From contig JASJCL010000075.1 of assembly GCA_030066015.1 (NCBI GenBank), forward strand, positions 1-35,091: a DNA stretch of 35,091 bases. The letters run 5' to 3'. This document shows, in pieces, positions 9,802-18,259 of the stretch. A program made the translations under genes and the position numbers. Each line of letters begins with the position of its first letter. The stretch's first letter is position 1. Under the pieces are notes generated by a model. The model searched no databases. It was not told where the DNA came from and saw only the letters and a list, made by a program, of their open reading frames with translations. Origin of the DNA: Desulfosarcinaceae bacterium (GTDB lineage: Bacteria; Desulfobacterota; Desulfobacteria; Desulfobacterales; Desulfosarcinaceae).

Positions 9802-10863
9802 GTGGCATTTTGGAGCGTACGCGAAGAGTTGAGCCAGGTCAGTCGCCTGCGGAGGTCCTATTACGAATTGTTGCGCGATGAGCTGGATCAATTCATGCTG
9901 ACCCACGCCCTGATCGACTCCTACCACCGCTTCCGTGCGAAGGGGGAGTCCTATCCATTTGTGGAGAAGCGCGAGCTCAAGCCGCGCGCCCGCATCCCCG
10001 GATACGAATACGAATACCAGAATACCTTTCTGGTTATCTTCGTGGAGGATACCATCCCGGCGGGCCATAAGAAGTATATTCGCTTCTTCGATGTCAACAA
10101 GACCACTAAAACCAATTTGCTGCAATCCAAAGCGCTGCCATTGATGGAGGATTTCGATCGTCATCAGAAGTATTTCGACGCTGTCCGCTTCTACAATTTT
10201 CTGGAAGTTCTCCTGCCAGTTGATTATGCCCTCCTGATCCAACGCGACCCGGTGTCGCGTATCAAGGATCGCTACTCCCTCTCCCATTTCCACGTGCGGA
10301 TTGATTGGCCCATCGCCGAAGCCGCCGAGAATCTCGGTCAGAGTCTGCGCTACATCTCCAAGGATCTTTATGAAAAGGGGGATAAATACGCGGAACTGAT
10401 GCAGCGCAAGCTCTTTGAATACTTTGGAATGCCGGTGATGGTCGGCGGGCGGCGCACGGCCGCCATGGTGGCCGCGCAGTACCTCAAACGGATTCCGTGC
10501 ATCACCACCGTGTATGCCGGTAGCAGTGAGACGCGGGCCCTGTTCCGCATATCCGAACGCGGCGTTTCAAAAGCGGTCCTAATCCGGTTCAAAGATGCCG
10601 AAATGCAGGAATTGGCGGCTGCCCACCATCTCAATGTGCGCACCTTTAAAAAGAACTACTGCGTCGCTCGGGAGGGCAAGGCCGGCATCTGCCTCTTCCA
10701 GGTAACCTACGCCTTCACAGACCACTCGCGTCCGCCGGATGACGGCAAGCTGCGCGAACTCAACCCGGATGTCAACTGGCTTTCAGTCGGCGGTGAGCAC
10801 GTCCTCCCCAAACCCGGAGTCTTCCGCTATCCACCGCTGCCCGTCAACCTGATCTACACCTGA
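9802..10863 (+). CDS. Protein of unknown function (353 aa)
   Basis: The GTG at 9802 was chosen because AGGAG at 9791-9795 lies six bases upstream; the frame is open to a TTG at 9730 without a comparable signal. The product is soluble, without a signal peptide or clear membrane segment. The N-terminal part is helical and rich in Arg, Tyr and Glu. The middle has the aromatic pattern YEYEYQNTFLVIFVEDTIP, and the C-terminal half contains VMVGGRRTAAMVAAQYLKR. I recognise no catalytic motif or family. It converges on the hydrolase gene with only eight bases between stop codons. It is probably a real lineage-restricted gene. Confidence 0.75.
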   Translation: MAFWSVREELSQVSRLRRSYYELLRDELDQFMLTHALIDSYHRFRAKGESYPFVEKRELKPRARIPGYEYEYQNTFLVIFVEDTIPAGHKKYIRFFDVNKTTKTNLLQSKALPLMEDFDRHQKYFDAVRFYNFLEVLLPVDYALLIQRDPVSRIKDRYSLSHFHVRIDWPIAEAAENLGQSLRYISKDLYEKGDKYAELMQRKLFEYFGMPVMVGGRRTAAMVAAQYLKRIPCITTVYAGSSETRALFRISERGVSKAVLIRFKDAEMQELAAAHHLNVRTFKKNYCVAREGKAGICLFQVTYAFTDHSRPPDDGKLRELNPDVNWLSVGGEHVLPKPGVFRYPPLPVNLIYT

Positions 10864-10871
10864 AGCGTGCA

Positions 10872-11783
10872 TCACCTGGTGGCGCCACCAAGGAGGCAGA
10901 TCTCTTGTCGCATGCCGATCCACGCCACCAGATCGTCCAATGGCTTCGACCGCTTCGCAGGCGTTTCATTGTACAACTCGTGGCCCCTGTCAGGGTAGAC
11001 GCGCAGGGTTTTGCCACCTGCCGGTAGACGAAGGTAGACTGCCAAGGCAGCATGGGGATCTACAACGGTGTCGTCGGGGGATACCTGCAAGAGAATGGGG
11101 AGTGCCAGGCGGGCCGCTGCTCCTAAGGACGCATCCTGGGCGCACAGAATCTCTGCCAACCAGCGCGGTGTGATGGCCCGGTGCACCAGGGGATCATCGG
11201 CATAGGCCTGCACGACGGCCGGGTCGTGACTGATGCCCCGTGGATCCAGCCGTTTGCCGAAGGGCAGGCCGGGAACCAGAGTGGACGCCAGGCGAATCAA
11301 CCGTTTCTGGATCCCGCTCAAGGCGGGCAGTGGGGCCATGAAGGGTGCCGATAGAATGAGGCCCTGGTAGCGGTGTGGAAAGCGCAGCGCCAGATGGAAG
11401 GCCACCAATCCGCCCATGCTGTGACCCAGGAGCCAGCGGGGTGCCGGGTTGTCCGATGCGCCTGCGGACAGGCCAAGCACCTGGTCGAGATCTTCGAGAT
11501 AGTCGTCAAAGCGCTTCAGGTGGCCGCGCTTGCCGCCGCTGCGTCCATGACCACGCAGGTCGGGCAGGCATATCTCCAGATTGAGGGGCCGCAGGGCGTC
11601 GAGGAGTCGGGTGTAGCGGCCGGAGTGATCGGCCCAGCCATGGATGACATCCAGACGACCAGTGGGTCTGTCGCCGTATGGTATGAAGCGGCGGTAGAAA
11701 AGGGGGGTCCCATCCAGCGCCTGTTGGCGGTCTTCGCTCGGATGATAGCCATTGATGTCGGCGGTGAAACCGGATCGCGTCAT
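10872..11783 (-). CDS. Alpha/beta hydrolase (lysophospholipase/monoacylglycerol lipase-like)
   Basis: The 303-residue protein is a serine hydrolase of the monoglyceride lipase/lysophospholipase type (Hydrolase_4). The catalytic triad can be placed: Ser122 in LGHSMGG, Asp238 (or Asp237) in QVSPDDTVVDP, and His268 in DRGHELYNE. The oxyanion region is VIHGWADHSGRY, and DLRGHGRSGGKRGH is typical of the subfamily. It probably hydrolyses acylglycerols or lysophospholipids. There is no signal peptide. Its ATG overlaps the TGA of the upstream PilZ gene (ATGA), which implies coupled translation. Confidence 0.9.
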   Translation of the reverse strand: MTRSGFTADINGYHPSEDRQQALDGTPLFYRRFIPYGDRPTGRLDVIHGWADHSGRYTRLLDALRPLNLEICLPDLRGHGRSGGKRGHLKRFDDYLEDLDQVLGLSAGASDNPAPRWLLGHSMGGLVAFHLALRFPHRYQGLILSAPFMAPLPALSGIQKRLIRLASTLVPGLPFGKRLDPRGISHDPAVVQAYADDPLVHRAITPRWLAEILCAQDASLGAAARLALPILLQVSPDDTVVDPHAALAVYLRLPAGGKTLRVYPDRGHELYNETPAKRSKPLDDLVAWIGMRQEICLLGGATR

Positions 11784-12106
11784 TCGATGGAGAGGCCCAC
11801 CAGGTAGTGGCCTTTGAAGCGGCCCGTGTCGTTCATGGTGATATGCTTGATGCGGGTCCTGAGGTTCTCCAGGGTTCCCCGGGGTTCACTGGCGTAGTAG
11901 GTCATTTCGAGGATATCGCCGGCTTTCAGATGGTCGAGGATGGCGGAGTCTTCTTTGACAAGGATGCAGAGTCCCTTCTGGGAGATGTTCCAAGTCTTAA
12001 ACTGGTATTGGGGTTTGAGACCGGCAACGGTGAACTGGACACTGTAGTAACGATCGGCGGGGGAACGTGCTTCGGCTCTTCTTTCAACGGGGGCGTCGGC
12101 GGACAT
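11780..12106 (-). CDS. PilZ domain protein
   Basis: PilZ domains bind cyclic di-GMP. The 108-residue protein is essentially one PilZ domain, with the Arg motif ERRAEAR near residues 8-14 and the second-motif region TWNISQKGLCI, followed by the beta-barrel pattern ILEMTYYASEPRG. NIS replaces the usual D/N-x-S, so ligand binding is plausible but not certain. The start at 12106 (MSADAPVERR) was chosen because the upstream in-frame extension overlaps a good minus-strand promoter. It is the first gene of a two-gene unit with the hydrolase. Confidence 0.82.
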   Translation of the reverse strand: MSADAPVERRAEARSPADRYYSVQFTVAGLKPQYQFKTWNISQKGLCILVKEDSAILDHLKAGDILEMTYYASEPRGTLENLRTRIKHITMNDTGRFKGHYLVGLSIE

Positions 12107-12146
12107 GGTGCACCTATGGGCACTGGCTAGTGTGTTGAGATAGTTT

Positions 12147-12175
12147 AAGATATCACAGAACAGGGCCGATATCAA
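12147..12175 (-). promoter_or_regulatory. Sigma70-like promoter for the PilZ-hydrolase pair
   Basis: On the minus strand TTGATA (12170-12175) and TATCTT (12147-12152) are separated by exactly 17 bases. Initiation near 12140 gives a leader of about 35 bases to the PilZ ATG, which supports the start at 12106. Confidence 0.55.
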
Positions 12176-12276
12176 ATCGAGGCTGAAAGCGTGTTGCAAA
12201 CGCTTCTATAAACCGATAATGAGTGTGCCGGAATCGATCGGCCGGCAGATGACACGACAGCAACCGGAGGTCTGAC

Positions 12277-12564
12277 ATGGAGAATGAACACATCAAATCC
12301 ACCACGAAACCGGTCGGCATGAAGCCTTTTGATTGGAAGCCCTACGCAGTGGGCGCCTGGATGGTGTTCGTGACCGCCTTTCTCTTCTACTTAAATGGGC
12401 GTATCGGGAACGCACTGCAGGCCAGCCAGCAGATCATCAGCACCCAGAGTGCCATCGAGAGCGTCGTGCTGAGCTCCGACAAGGTGATTATCGATATGGA
12501 CGAGCGTGTCAAGGGGATCAACGGCAATGTCAATTACATCGTCCAGAAGGTCAAACGGCGCTAG
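12277..12564 (+). CDS. Small single-pass membrane protein (95 aa)
   Basis: A strong GGAGG at 12266-12270 precedes the ATG. The 95-residue product has a polar N-terminus, one hydrophobic helix at about residues 27-43 (AVGAWMVFVTAFLFYL), and a C-terminal region with heptad-like Ile/Val spacing that may form a coiled coil. It ends in the basic sequence VKRR. I do not recognise a family and no function is assigned. It lies just upstream of the YhbY gene and may be cotranscribed with it. Confidence 0.68.
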   Translation: MENEHIKSTTKPVGMKPFDWKPYAVGAWMVFVTAFLFYLNGRIGNALQASQQIISTQSAIESVVLSSDKVIIDMDERVKGINGNVNYIVQKVKRR

Positions 12565-12597
12565 TCGGACCCACCGGCGGTGGCGTGGGAGGGGCGT

Positions 12598-12897
12598 GTG
12601 AAGAGTCGGCAACGAAAATACCTGCGCGGCTTGGCCCACAAGCTTAAACCCGTGGTCTACGTGGGGCAGAAGGGAATCACGGCGGCCTTGGCAAGTGCCA
12701 TCCATGAGGCGCTGGACACCCACGAATTGATCAAGGTCAAGTTTGTGGAGTTCAAGGAGAAAGATCAGAAGGCCGCCATCACGGCCCAGATAGCGGCCGA
12801 CAGCGGTGCGATACTGGCCGGTCTCATCGGGCATACGGCCATCTTCTACCGGCCCCATCGGGATCCGGAGCAGCGACGCATTCAGTTGCCCGATTGA
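12598..12897 (+). CDS. YhbY family RNA-binding protein (CRM domain)
   Basis: The 99-residue protein is a single CRM/YhbY domain that associates with pre-50S ribosomal particles. The family N-terminus KSRQRKYLRGLAHKLKP is followed by VVYVGQKGIT, with the GxxG-like loop used for RNA contact, and by the VKFVEFKEKDQKA helix-strand region. The GTG at 12598 was preferred over the in-frame GTG at 12580 because it matches the usual family start (M-K-x-x-x-QRKYLR) and a G-rich ribosome binding region lies at 12587-12594. It is convergent with the penicillin-binding protein gene. Confidence 0.92.
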   Translation: MKSRQRKYLRGLAHKLKPVVYVGQKGITAALASAIHEALDTHELIKVKFVEFKEKDQKAAITAQIAADSGAILAGLIGHTAIFYRPHRDPEQRRIQLPD

Positions 12898-12923
12898 TCC
12901 CTCTACTCGCCGTTGAGAGCGAA

Positions 12924-14846
12924 CTACTGCTTCCGAAATAGTGCCGCTACCGCCGATCGGCTGAGGGGGTCGCGATGTTGTCCGCTAAACGGATCGATGT
13001 GGCGTTTGACCACATCGGCTGGCCGATCGAAATAGGCCAGCGGCGCTGCCGCCAGATGGGCCTCCATGAAATCGGCCCAGATGGGCAGGGCCGCGCGGCT
13101 TCCGGTTTCCCCACTGCCCATGCTGGAAAAGTCATCCACACCCACCCAGACGCCCGCCGCGATGTGCGGTGAGAAGCCCAGGAAGAGGGCATCTCGGTAC
13201 GCCGATGTGGTGCCGGTCTTCCCGGCCAGGCGAGCGCCCAAGTAGGCCACCGGTCGCCCGGTGCCCTCCTGAATCACCGCCTGCAGCATATCGGTCATGA
13301 TGGCCGCACCGGCCCGCGACATGACCACGCGCCGCTGGGGATGTGCCCGGTATAGCGTGGCACCGCGGTTATCCTGGATCTCGAGAATGGTGTAAGGGGT
13401 CACTGCTTCTCCCCGATTGGGGAAGACGGCGTATGCGGCCGTCAACTCGAGCAGATTCACCTCGCTGGCGCCCAAGGCCAGGGCCAGGTTGGCGTTTAAT
13501 TGGGCCGAGATGCCCAATCGGTGAGCGAAACTGACCACCGAGGCCGGCCCCACGGCCTCCATCAAGCGGACGGCCGGAATGTTGGCGCTCTCCGCCAGCG
13601 CGTAGCGCAGGCTCATCTCGCCCTGATACCCTTTGTTGAAGTTTTCCGGACGCCACTCCGCCTGCCCCTCTCCTCTGCCGTACGCAACCGGCGCATCGAG
13701 GAGGATATCGGCCTGTGAGAAGCCGTGTTCCAGGGCGTAAGCGAAAACCAATGGCTTGAAAGCGGAGCCCGGTTGCCGCTGAGCGGCCAATACGCGGTTG
13801 AAACTGCTGCCAGGGTAGTGACGACCGCCCACCATGGCCCGAATGCCACCGCTGGCCACATCCAGCGCCACCAGCGCTCCCTGCGGCGTGAGATCCTGCT
13901 GCCCCCTTGCCAGCATGCGGGTGGCCAGGGCGTCAAGGCCCTTTTCAACGGCAGCCTCTGCCGCCTGCTGGAGGCGCCAGCTGAGCGTGGTGTAAATGGT
14001 GAGGCCACCCTTGTAGAGCAGTGCGGTTCCCACGAGGGTTTCCAGTTCGTTGCGGACCTGGTCCACAAAATAGGGGGCCTTGCGTCGCCCATTTTGCCGC
14101 TTGCGCAGCCGCAGATCTTCGGCGGTGGCCTTGAGGTGGGCCTCGGGGCTGATGGCCGCCGTTGCCAGCATCTGCTGGAGGACGACATCGCGCCGCTTGC
14201 GGGCCAGCTCCGGATTCACCAGTGGTGAATAGCGGGAAGGCGCTTTGGGCATACCGGCGATGAGGGCACATTCAGCCAGGCTGAGCGCCTCCAAAGATTT
14301 GCCGAAGAAGGTCTCGGCCGCCGCCGCCACCCCATATGCGCCGCTACCGAAGTAGACCTGATTGAGGTAGAGCGTCAGCAGCTCCGCCTTGGTGTAACGG
14401 CGCTCCAACTGGATCGCTAGAATTGCCTCCTTCAGCTTGCGGACCAAGGTTTTGCGCGGGGTTAGAAATAGGGTCTTGGCCAACTGCTGGGTGAGGGTGC
14501 TGGCCCCCTCGGCGAAACGGCGGGCTTGAATATCCTTTATGATGGCACGCAGGATGCCGCGAATATCCACACCGCTGTGGTCATAGAATTTGCGATCCTC
14601 GGTGGTGAGCAGGGCCGTCACCAGCAGCGGGGGAATCGCGGTGAGGGGCACTGGCTCCCGTTTCTCCGCATAGAACTCCGCGATGAGTTCCCCCTCGATA
14701 TCGTAGAGGCGGCTCACCATGGCGGGCTGAAAATCTCCCAAAGCACGGATTTGCGGTAGATCGCGGGTCAGCCCGATGAAGGCGCCGACCGTGGTCCCGC
14801 ACAACACGGCGGCCATCAGGATCAGGACAATGGCGGTTTTGCGCAT
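12924..14846 (-). CDS. Class A penicillin-binding protein (PBP1A family)
   Basis: This bifunctional peptidoglycan synthase has 640 residues. A short cytoplasmic tail and one membrane anchor (about residues 4-26) are followed by the GT51 transglycosylase domain with catalytic Glu83 in TTEDRKFYDH, the ASTLTQQLAK motif and LNQVYFGSGAYGV. The transpeptidase domain has Ser361 in GSAFKP, SAN at 420-422 and KTGT at 543-546. All catalytic residues are present. It acts at the outer face of the inner membrane. The ATG at 14846 was chosen because GGGAG (plus-strand 14854-14858) lies seven bases upstream; eight further in-frame residues upstream lack such a signal. Confidence 0.94.
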   Translation of the reverse strand: MRKTAIVLILMAAVLCGTTVGAFIGLTRDLPQIRALGDFQPAMVSRLYDIEGELIAEFYAEKREPVPLTAIPPLLVTALLTTEDRKFYDHSGVDIRGILRAIIKDIQARRFAEGASTLTQQLAKTLFLTPRKTLVRKLKEAILAIQLERRYTKAELLTLYLNQVYFGSGAYGVAAAAETFFGKSLEALSLAECALIAGMPKAPSRYSPLVNPELARKRRDVVLQQMLATAAISPEAHLKATAEDLRLRKRQNGRRKAPYFVDQVRNELETLVGTALLYKGGLTIYTTLSWRLQQAAEAAVEKGLDALATRMLARGQQDLTPQGALVALDVASGGIRAMVGGRHYPGSSFNRVLAAQRQPGSAFKPLVFAYALEHGFSQADILLDAPVAYGRGEGQAEWRPENFNKGYQGEMSLRYALAESANIPAVRLMEAVGPASVVSFAHRLGISAQLNANLALALGASEVNLLELTAAYAVFPNRGEAVTPYTILEIQDNRGATLYRAHPQRRVVMSRAGAAIMTDMLQAVIQEGTGRPVAYLGARLAGKTGTTSAYRDALFLGFSPHIAAGVWVGVDDFSSMGSGETGSRAALPIWADFMEAHLAAAPLAYFDRPADVVKRHIDPFSGQHRDPLSRSAVAALFRKQ

Positions 14847-14857
14847 GAATAGGCTCC

Positions 14858-14880
14858 CACGGATCTCCAATGGATCCGTG
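14858..14880 (-). promoter_or_regulatory. Inverted repeat next to the PBP ribosome binding site
   Basis: CACGGATC and GATCCGTG form a perfect 8-base inverted repeat with a 7-base loop. On the minus-strand mRNA the 3' arm runs straight into the GGGAG ribosome binding site of the PBP gene. A folded leader could influence translation, or the repeat could be a protein-binding site. This is structural inference only. Confidence 0.3.
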
Positions 14881-14896
14881 GGCGCAATTTAACGAA

Positions 14897-14925
14897 TTGA
14901 CTCGGGAGACGCAAGCCTGTAGATT
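14897..14925 (+). promoter_or_regulatory. Sigma70-like promoter for the His-rich small protein
   Basis: TTGACT at 14897-14902 and TAGATT at 14920-14925 are 17 bases apart, with initiation expected near 14932, about 60 bases before the ATG at 14993. Confidence 0.4.
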
Positions 14926-14992
14926 GGATCGCGCCATAACCAAGCGTTAGTATTTGAAATTTCATGTTTCTTAGGTTGAGAGGGACCAGCCC

Positions 14993-15250
14993 ATGAGCCA
15001 CCCCCATCACGAGCACGGCCATCCGCATCGGCACACGGCCGGCGGCGGTCTCAGCTTGGAAGAGAAACTGCAGCGTCTGCTGACCCACTGGATCGACCAC
15101 AATGCTGACCACGCGAGTACCTATCGCGGGTGGGCGGCGCAGGCTGACGCCGCTGACATGGCCGCAGTGGCGGACCGGCTCCGCAAAGCGGCCGACCTTA
15201 GCGAAGAGATTGGCCGTCAGTTCGAGGCGGCGCGCACGGCGCTGCCCTAG
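14993..15250 (+). CDS. Small protein with His-rich N-terminus (85 aa)
   Basis: The 85-residue protein starts with a His-dense segment, SHPHHEHGHPHRH, that probably binds nickel, cobalt or zinc. The rest is a short amphipathic helical domain with the pattern LLTHWIDHNADHASTYRGWA, in which His, Asn and Trp alternate in a way that resembles small metal-linked domains found in anaerobes. I cannot name the family with certainty. GAGAGGG at 14978-14984 supports the start. It lies alone between the PBP gene and the end of the cobamide cluster. A metal-handling role is inferred from the His content and the neighbourhood. Confidence 0.72.
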   Translation: MSHPHHEHGHPHRHTAGGGLSLEEKLQRLLTHWIDHNADHASTYRGWAAQADAADMAAVADRLRKAADLSEEIGRQFEAARTALP

Positions 15251-15325
15251 TCCGAGAATGCCGCTATCGGCCGACCCTTACCAGGGTGTGCCGCTCGACG
15301 GATCGATCCGCGGGAGGTCTACCCA

Positions 15326-16114
15326 TCAGTGGGCATCCCAGGCGAAGATCGCATCGGTGGTGAGGAGTCGGCTGGCCTTGGCCACCTGCATCGTGACGCC
15401 GTCGGAGACCTCCATGAGGGCCATGTCCAAACCGGCGGCCGCCAGCATGGGCAGATAGGTGCTTTGAAAAAGGGTGCGGCGCCGGACATCCGGCGCACCG
15501 CTGGTGAGGTTGGAAATGCCGGCGATGGTCCTTACGGGGACGCCGAGCAGCTCCGGCAGCCGGCGGATCAAGGTGAGCGCCTCGCGATTGCGACGGAGCC
15601 CATCCTCCCAGGTGAGGGGCACCATCACCGGATCGATGATCAGTTGCTCCGCCTTCAGGCCCGCTTCGGTGGCGGCCTGGTAGAGGGTAACGGCAATCTC
15701 CATGCGCGCTTCCAAGGTGGACGGCACCTGGCTCCGTTCGGTGAGCAGGTAGCCGACGATCTCCACCCCGAACGCGATCGCCTGGGGCAGCATCTGGCGC
15801 AGCTTGTGCGGCTCCAGGGAGAAGCCGTTGATGAGAACCCGTCCCTGGGCCGCCGCGAGCCCTGCCGCCACCGCCTCGGGGTTGGTGGTGTCGAGCAGGA
15901 TGGGCAGGCTGCAGGCGCGCTGAACGGTTTCCACCAAAAACCGCATCTGGGCGGCGCCGTTGCGGGAGAGGGGACCCGGGTTGATGTCGATGGCCTGCGC
16001 ACCGGCGGCGGCACATCTCAGGACCAAGGCCCGGATCGGGCCGGGATCGCGCCGCGCCAGAGCGTCCGCCACGGCGGGCTGGGTAATTCGCAGGTTATCC
16101 GCCACCAGCAGCAT
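15326..16114 (-). CDS. Pterin-binding domain protein (DHPS/AcsE-like methyltransferase)
   Basis: This TIM-barrel protein of the pterin-binding superfamily has 262 residues. Like AcsE (methyltetrahydrofolate:corrinoid methyltransferase) it starts with LLVADNLRIT, and it shows AIDINPGPLSRNG, LLDTTNPEAV, LIIDPVMVPL and TIAGISNLTSG, which line the pterin pocket. The likely substrate is a methyl- or methylene-tetrahydropterin, possibly with transfer to a corrinoid protein, which would fit its place at the end of a cobamide cluster. The ATG at 16114 has GGAGG five bases upstream (16120-16124) and was preferred over the ATG at 16126. It overlaps the end of the U32 gene. A true folP role in folate synthesis is less likely. 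Confidence 0.83.
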   Translation of the reverse strand: MLLVADNLRITQPAVADALARRDPGPIRALVLRCAAAGAQAIDINPGPLSRNGAAQMRFLVETVQRACSLPILLDTTNPEAVAAGLAAAQGRVLINGFSLEPHKLRQMLPQAIAFGVEIVGYLLTERSQVPSTLEARMEIAVTLYQAATEAGLKAEQLIIDPVMVPLTWEDGLRRNREALTLIRRLPELLGVPVRTIAGISNLTSGAPDVRRRTLFQSTYLPMLAAAGLDMALMEVSDGVTMQVAKASRLLTTDAIFAWDAH

Positions 16115-17360
16115 GTTCGCCTCCATCGCAATCCAGTCGCCGCAGGATCTCGTGGGGGCGGCAGGCCGGCAGGTTCACCCCAAGCCAGGCCTCGACACCC
16201 GGCTGTACCACGGGTACGCTGGCCCCCGCCGCATTCCAGATCTCATCCACCCGCCCCCGTTGCACATGCCCCCGCCGCGGGAGGTGCTCCACGGTGTCGC
16301 CCCGACGGATCCGATTGCGTACCGCCACGTTGACCCGGCCGTCGCTGGTCGGGCGCAGCACCTTGGCCACAAAGCGGCGGGCCGGCACCTGCAGGTTGTC
16401 GTAATTGGGCACCTGCGCCTGCTTTGCTCCCAAATAGAAGCCGGTACCATAGCCGCGGTGCCCCACCTTGGCCAATTCCGACCGCCAATGGGGATCCACT
16501 TGGTAGTGCACTGGATCCGCCTGAAAACGGTCCAGCGCGTGTCGGTAGACTTGGACGGTGGTGGCCACATAGTGAACGCCCTTCATCCGCCCTTCAATCT
16601 TGAAACTGCGGATGCCGGCGGCCACCATGGCCGGCAGGTGGTCCAGCATGCACAGATCACGGCTGTTGAAGACGTAGCTGCCGTGATCATCCTCCATCAA
16701 GGGGTAGTGCTGACCGGGTCGCTTCTCCTCCACCAGGGCATAGCGCCAGCGGCAGGGCTGACAGCATTCGCCGCGGTTGCTATCGCGGCCGGCCAGGTAG
16801 TTGCTCAGGAGGCAGCGTCCCGAGTAGGAGATGCACATGGCCCCGTGGATGAAGGCCTCGATTTCCAGGTCGACGTCGGTGGACAGCTCACCAATCTCCT
16901 TGAGGCTCAATTCACGGGCGACGTTTATGCGGTGGGCGCCCAGCGCCTGCCAGAAGCGGGCCGCGGCCGTGCTGGTGGTGTTGGCCTGGGTGGAGATGTG
17001 GCGGGGTACCCGGGGCAAGATCTCCTTGGCCGCCATGAACACGCCGGGATCGGCCACGATGAGGCCGTCGATGGCCAGGCCGGCCATCTGGGCCAGGTAG
17101 GCCCTCAGATCGGCCAGCTCATGGTTGCGGGGATAGATGTTGCAGGCCAAATAGACCTTTACGCCCCTGCCATGGGCGAGCTGGATGGCATCGGCCAGTT
17201 CCGCGAGGCCGAAATTATCGGAAAAGCTGCGCAGACTAAACTGCTTGCCGGCCAGGTAAACGGCGTCGGCCCCATAGTGAATGGCGGTCTCCAGCTTTTC
17301 GAAGTTGCCCGCCGGCGCCAACAGCTCCAACGGTGCCGCGTCCCCCGGCCCCGGCGTCAT
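16095..17360 (-). CDS. Peptidase U32 family protein
   Basis: Despite the name, bacterial U32 members include RNA-hydroxylation enzymes such as RlhA (YdcP), TrhP (YegQ), and UbiU/UbiV. The 421-residue protein begins LELLAPAGNFEKLETAI and has the family signature EAFIHGAMCISYSGRCLLSN, then a cysteine group at Cys176, Cys183, Cys199, Cys200 and Cys203, in the region where U32 proteins bind a 4Fe-4S cluster. The exact substrate cannot be assigned from sequence alone. Its ATG overlaps the rfbD stop codon (ATGA). GGGAGGG lies just upstream. Confidence 0.88.
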   Translation of the reverse strand: MTPGPGDAAPLELLAPAGNFEKLETAIHYGADAVYLAGKQFSLRSFSDNFGLAELADAIQLAHGRGVKVYLACNIYPRNHELADLRAYLAQMAGLAIDGLIVADPGVFMAAKEILPRVPRHISTQANTTSTAAARFWQALGAHRINVARELSLKEIGELSTDVDLEIEAFIHGAMCISYSGRCLLSNYLAGRDSNRGECCQPCRWRYALVEEKRPGQHYPLMEDDHGSYVFNSRDLCMLDHLPAMVAAGIRSFKIEGRMKGVHYVATTVQVYRHALDRFQADPVHYQVDPHWRSELAKVGHRGYGTGFYLGAKQAQVPNYDNLQVPARRFVAKVLRPTSDGRVNVAVRNRIRRGDTVEHLPRRGHVQRGRVDEIWNAAGASVPVVQPGVEAWLGVNLPACRPHEILRRLDCDGGEHAAGGG

Positions 17361-18259
17361 CGACCCTCCCGCCAGGCCGCGATAACCGCGTCCATCACAG
17401 TTTCCAAGCGCGTCCGCCAGTGGGCGACGGGTATCCCGAAGACCGCTTGGATTTTGCGGCAGTCCAGGACGGAGTAAGCGGGTCTCACCGCCGGCGTGGG
17501 ATATTGGGCGGTGGTGAGGGCCCGGATACGGCGAACCTTGACCGCCATGCAGTTGCGTTGCCGCGCCAGTTCAATGGTCGCCTCGGCCAGGCCGTGCCAG
17601 GTGGTGCTGCCCCCGCCGCAGTAGTGATAGATGCCCCAGTCCAGTTCGGCGGAGTTGCGGTATCTCTCCGCAATGGTCAGCAGCGCTTTGGCCAGATCGC
17701 CGGCGAAAGTGGGACAGCCCACCTGGTCGGCGACCACGCCGATCTCCTCCCGGTCTCTCGCCAGAGAGAGCATGGTCTTGACGAAGTTCTTCCCGTGAAC
17801 ACCGTAGAGCCAGGCGGTGCGAACAATAAGGTGGCGATCCAGTTCGCTCTGGACAGCCGCTTCGCCGGCAGCCTTGGATTCGGCATAGACGCCCCTTGGA
17901 GAAACGCCGGCGGTTTCCGTCCAGGGCGTCGTCCGGGGGGCGTGAAAGACAAAATCGGTGGAGATGTGAATGAGGGGGATACGCGCCTCCCGGCAGGCGA
18001 TCGCCAGGCGACGGGGCACCGCTTCGTTGGCCAGGAAGCAGCGCTCACGGTCGCTCTCCGCTCCATCTACGTCGGTATAGGCGGCGGCGTTGATCACCAG
18101 GTTCGGTCGGGCCGCCCGCATGGTCCGGTGCAGATCGGCAGCGTTGGCCAGATTCACTTCCGGGAGATCAGCCCCCGTCGCGGTGAAGGGTCCCCGAGCC
18201 GCGCGCTGCATCAGTGCCCAGCCCAGCTGACCGCTGGCACCGGTAACCAGGATCTTCAT
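17357..18259 (-). CDS. rfbD: dTDP-4-dehydrorhamnose reductase
   Basis: RfbD/RmlD reduces dTDP-4-dehydro-L-rhamnose to dTDP-L-rhamnose, the last step in supplying rhamnose for surface polysaccharides. The 300-residue short-chain dehydrogenase has the nucleotide motif GASGQLG at residues 7-13, NAAAYTDVDGAE at about 57-68, STDFVF at 100-105, and the catalytic pair Tyr125 and Lys129 in VYAESKAAGE. GGAGG lies six bases upstream of the ATG, and the start overlaps the rfbC stop (ATGA). rfbA and rfbB are not adjacent, so they must be elsewhere if the pathway is complete. Confidence 0.94.
   Translation of the reverse strand: MKILVTGASGQLGWALMQRAARGPFTATGADLPEVNLANAADLHRTMRAARPNLVINAAAYTDVDGAESDRERCFLANEAVPRRLAIACREARIPLIHISTDFVFHAPRTTPWTETAGVSPRGVYAESKAAGEAAVQSELDRHLIVRTAWLYGVHGKNFVKTMLSLARDREEIGVVADQVGCPTFAGDLAKALLTIAERYRNSAELDWGIYHYCGGGSTTWHGLAEATIELARQRNCMAVKVRRIRALTTAQYPTPAVRPAYSVLDCRKIQAVFGIPVAHWRTRLETVMDAVIAAWREGR

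Noticed and set aside
15960-17477. Long plus-strand open frame opposite the U32 and pterin-binding genes
   Set aside because: Both opposite-strand genes have clear family motifs and overlapping start/stop signals; the antisense frame is a compositional shadow.
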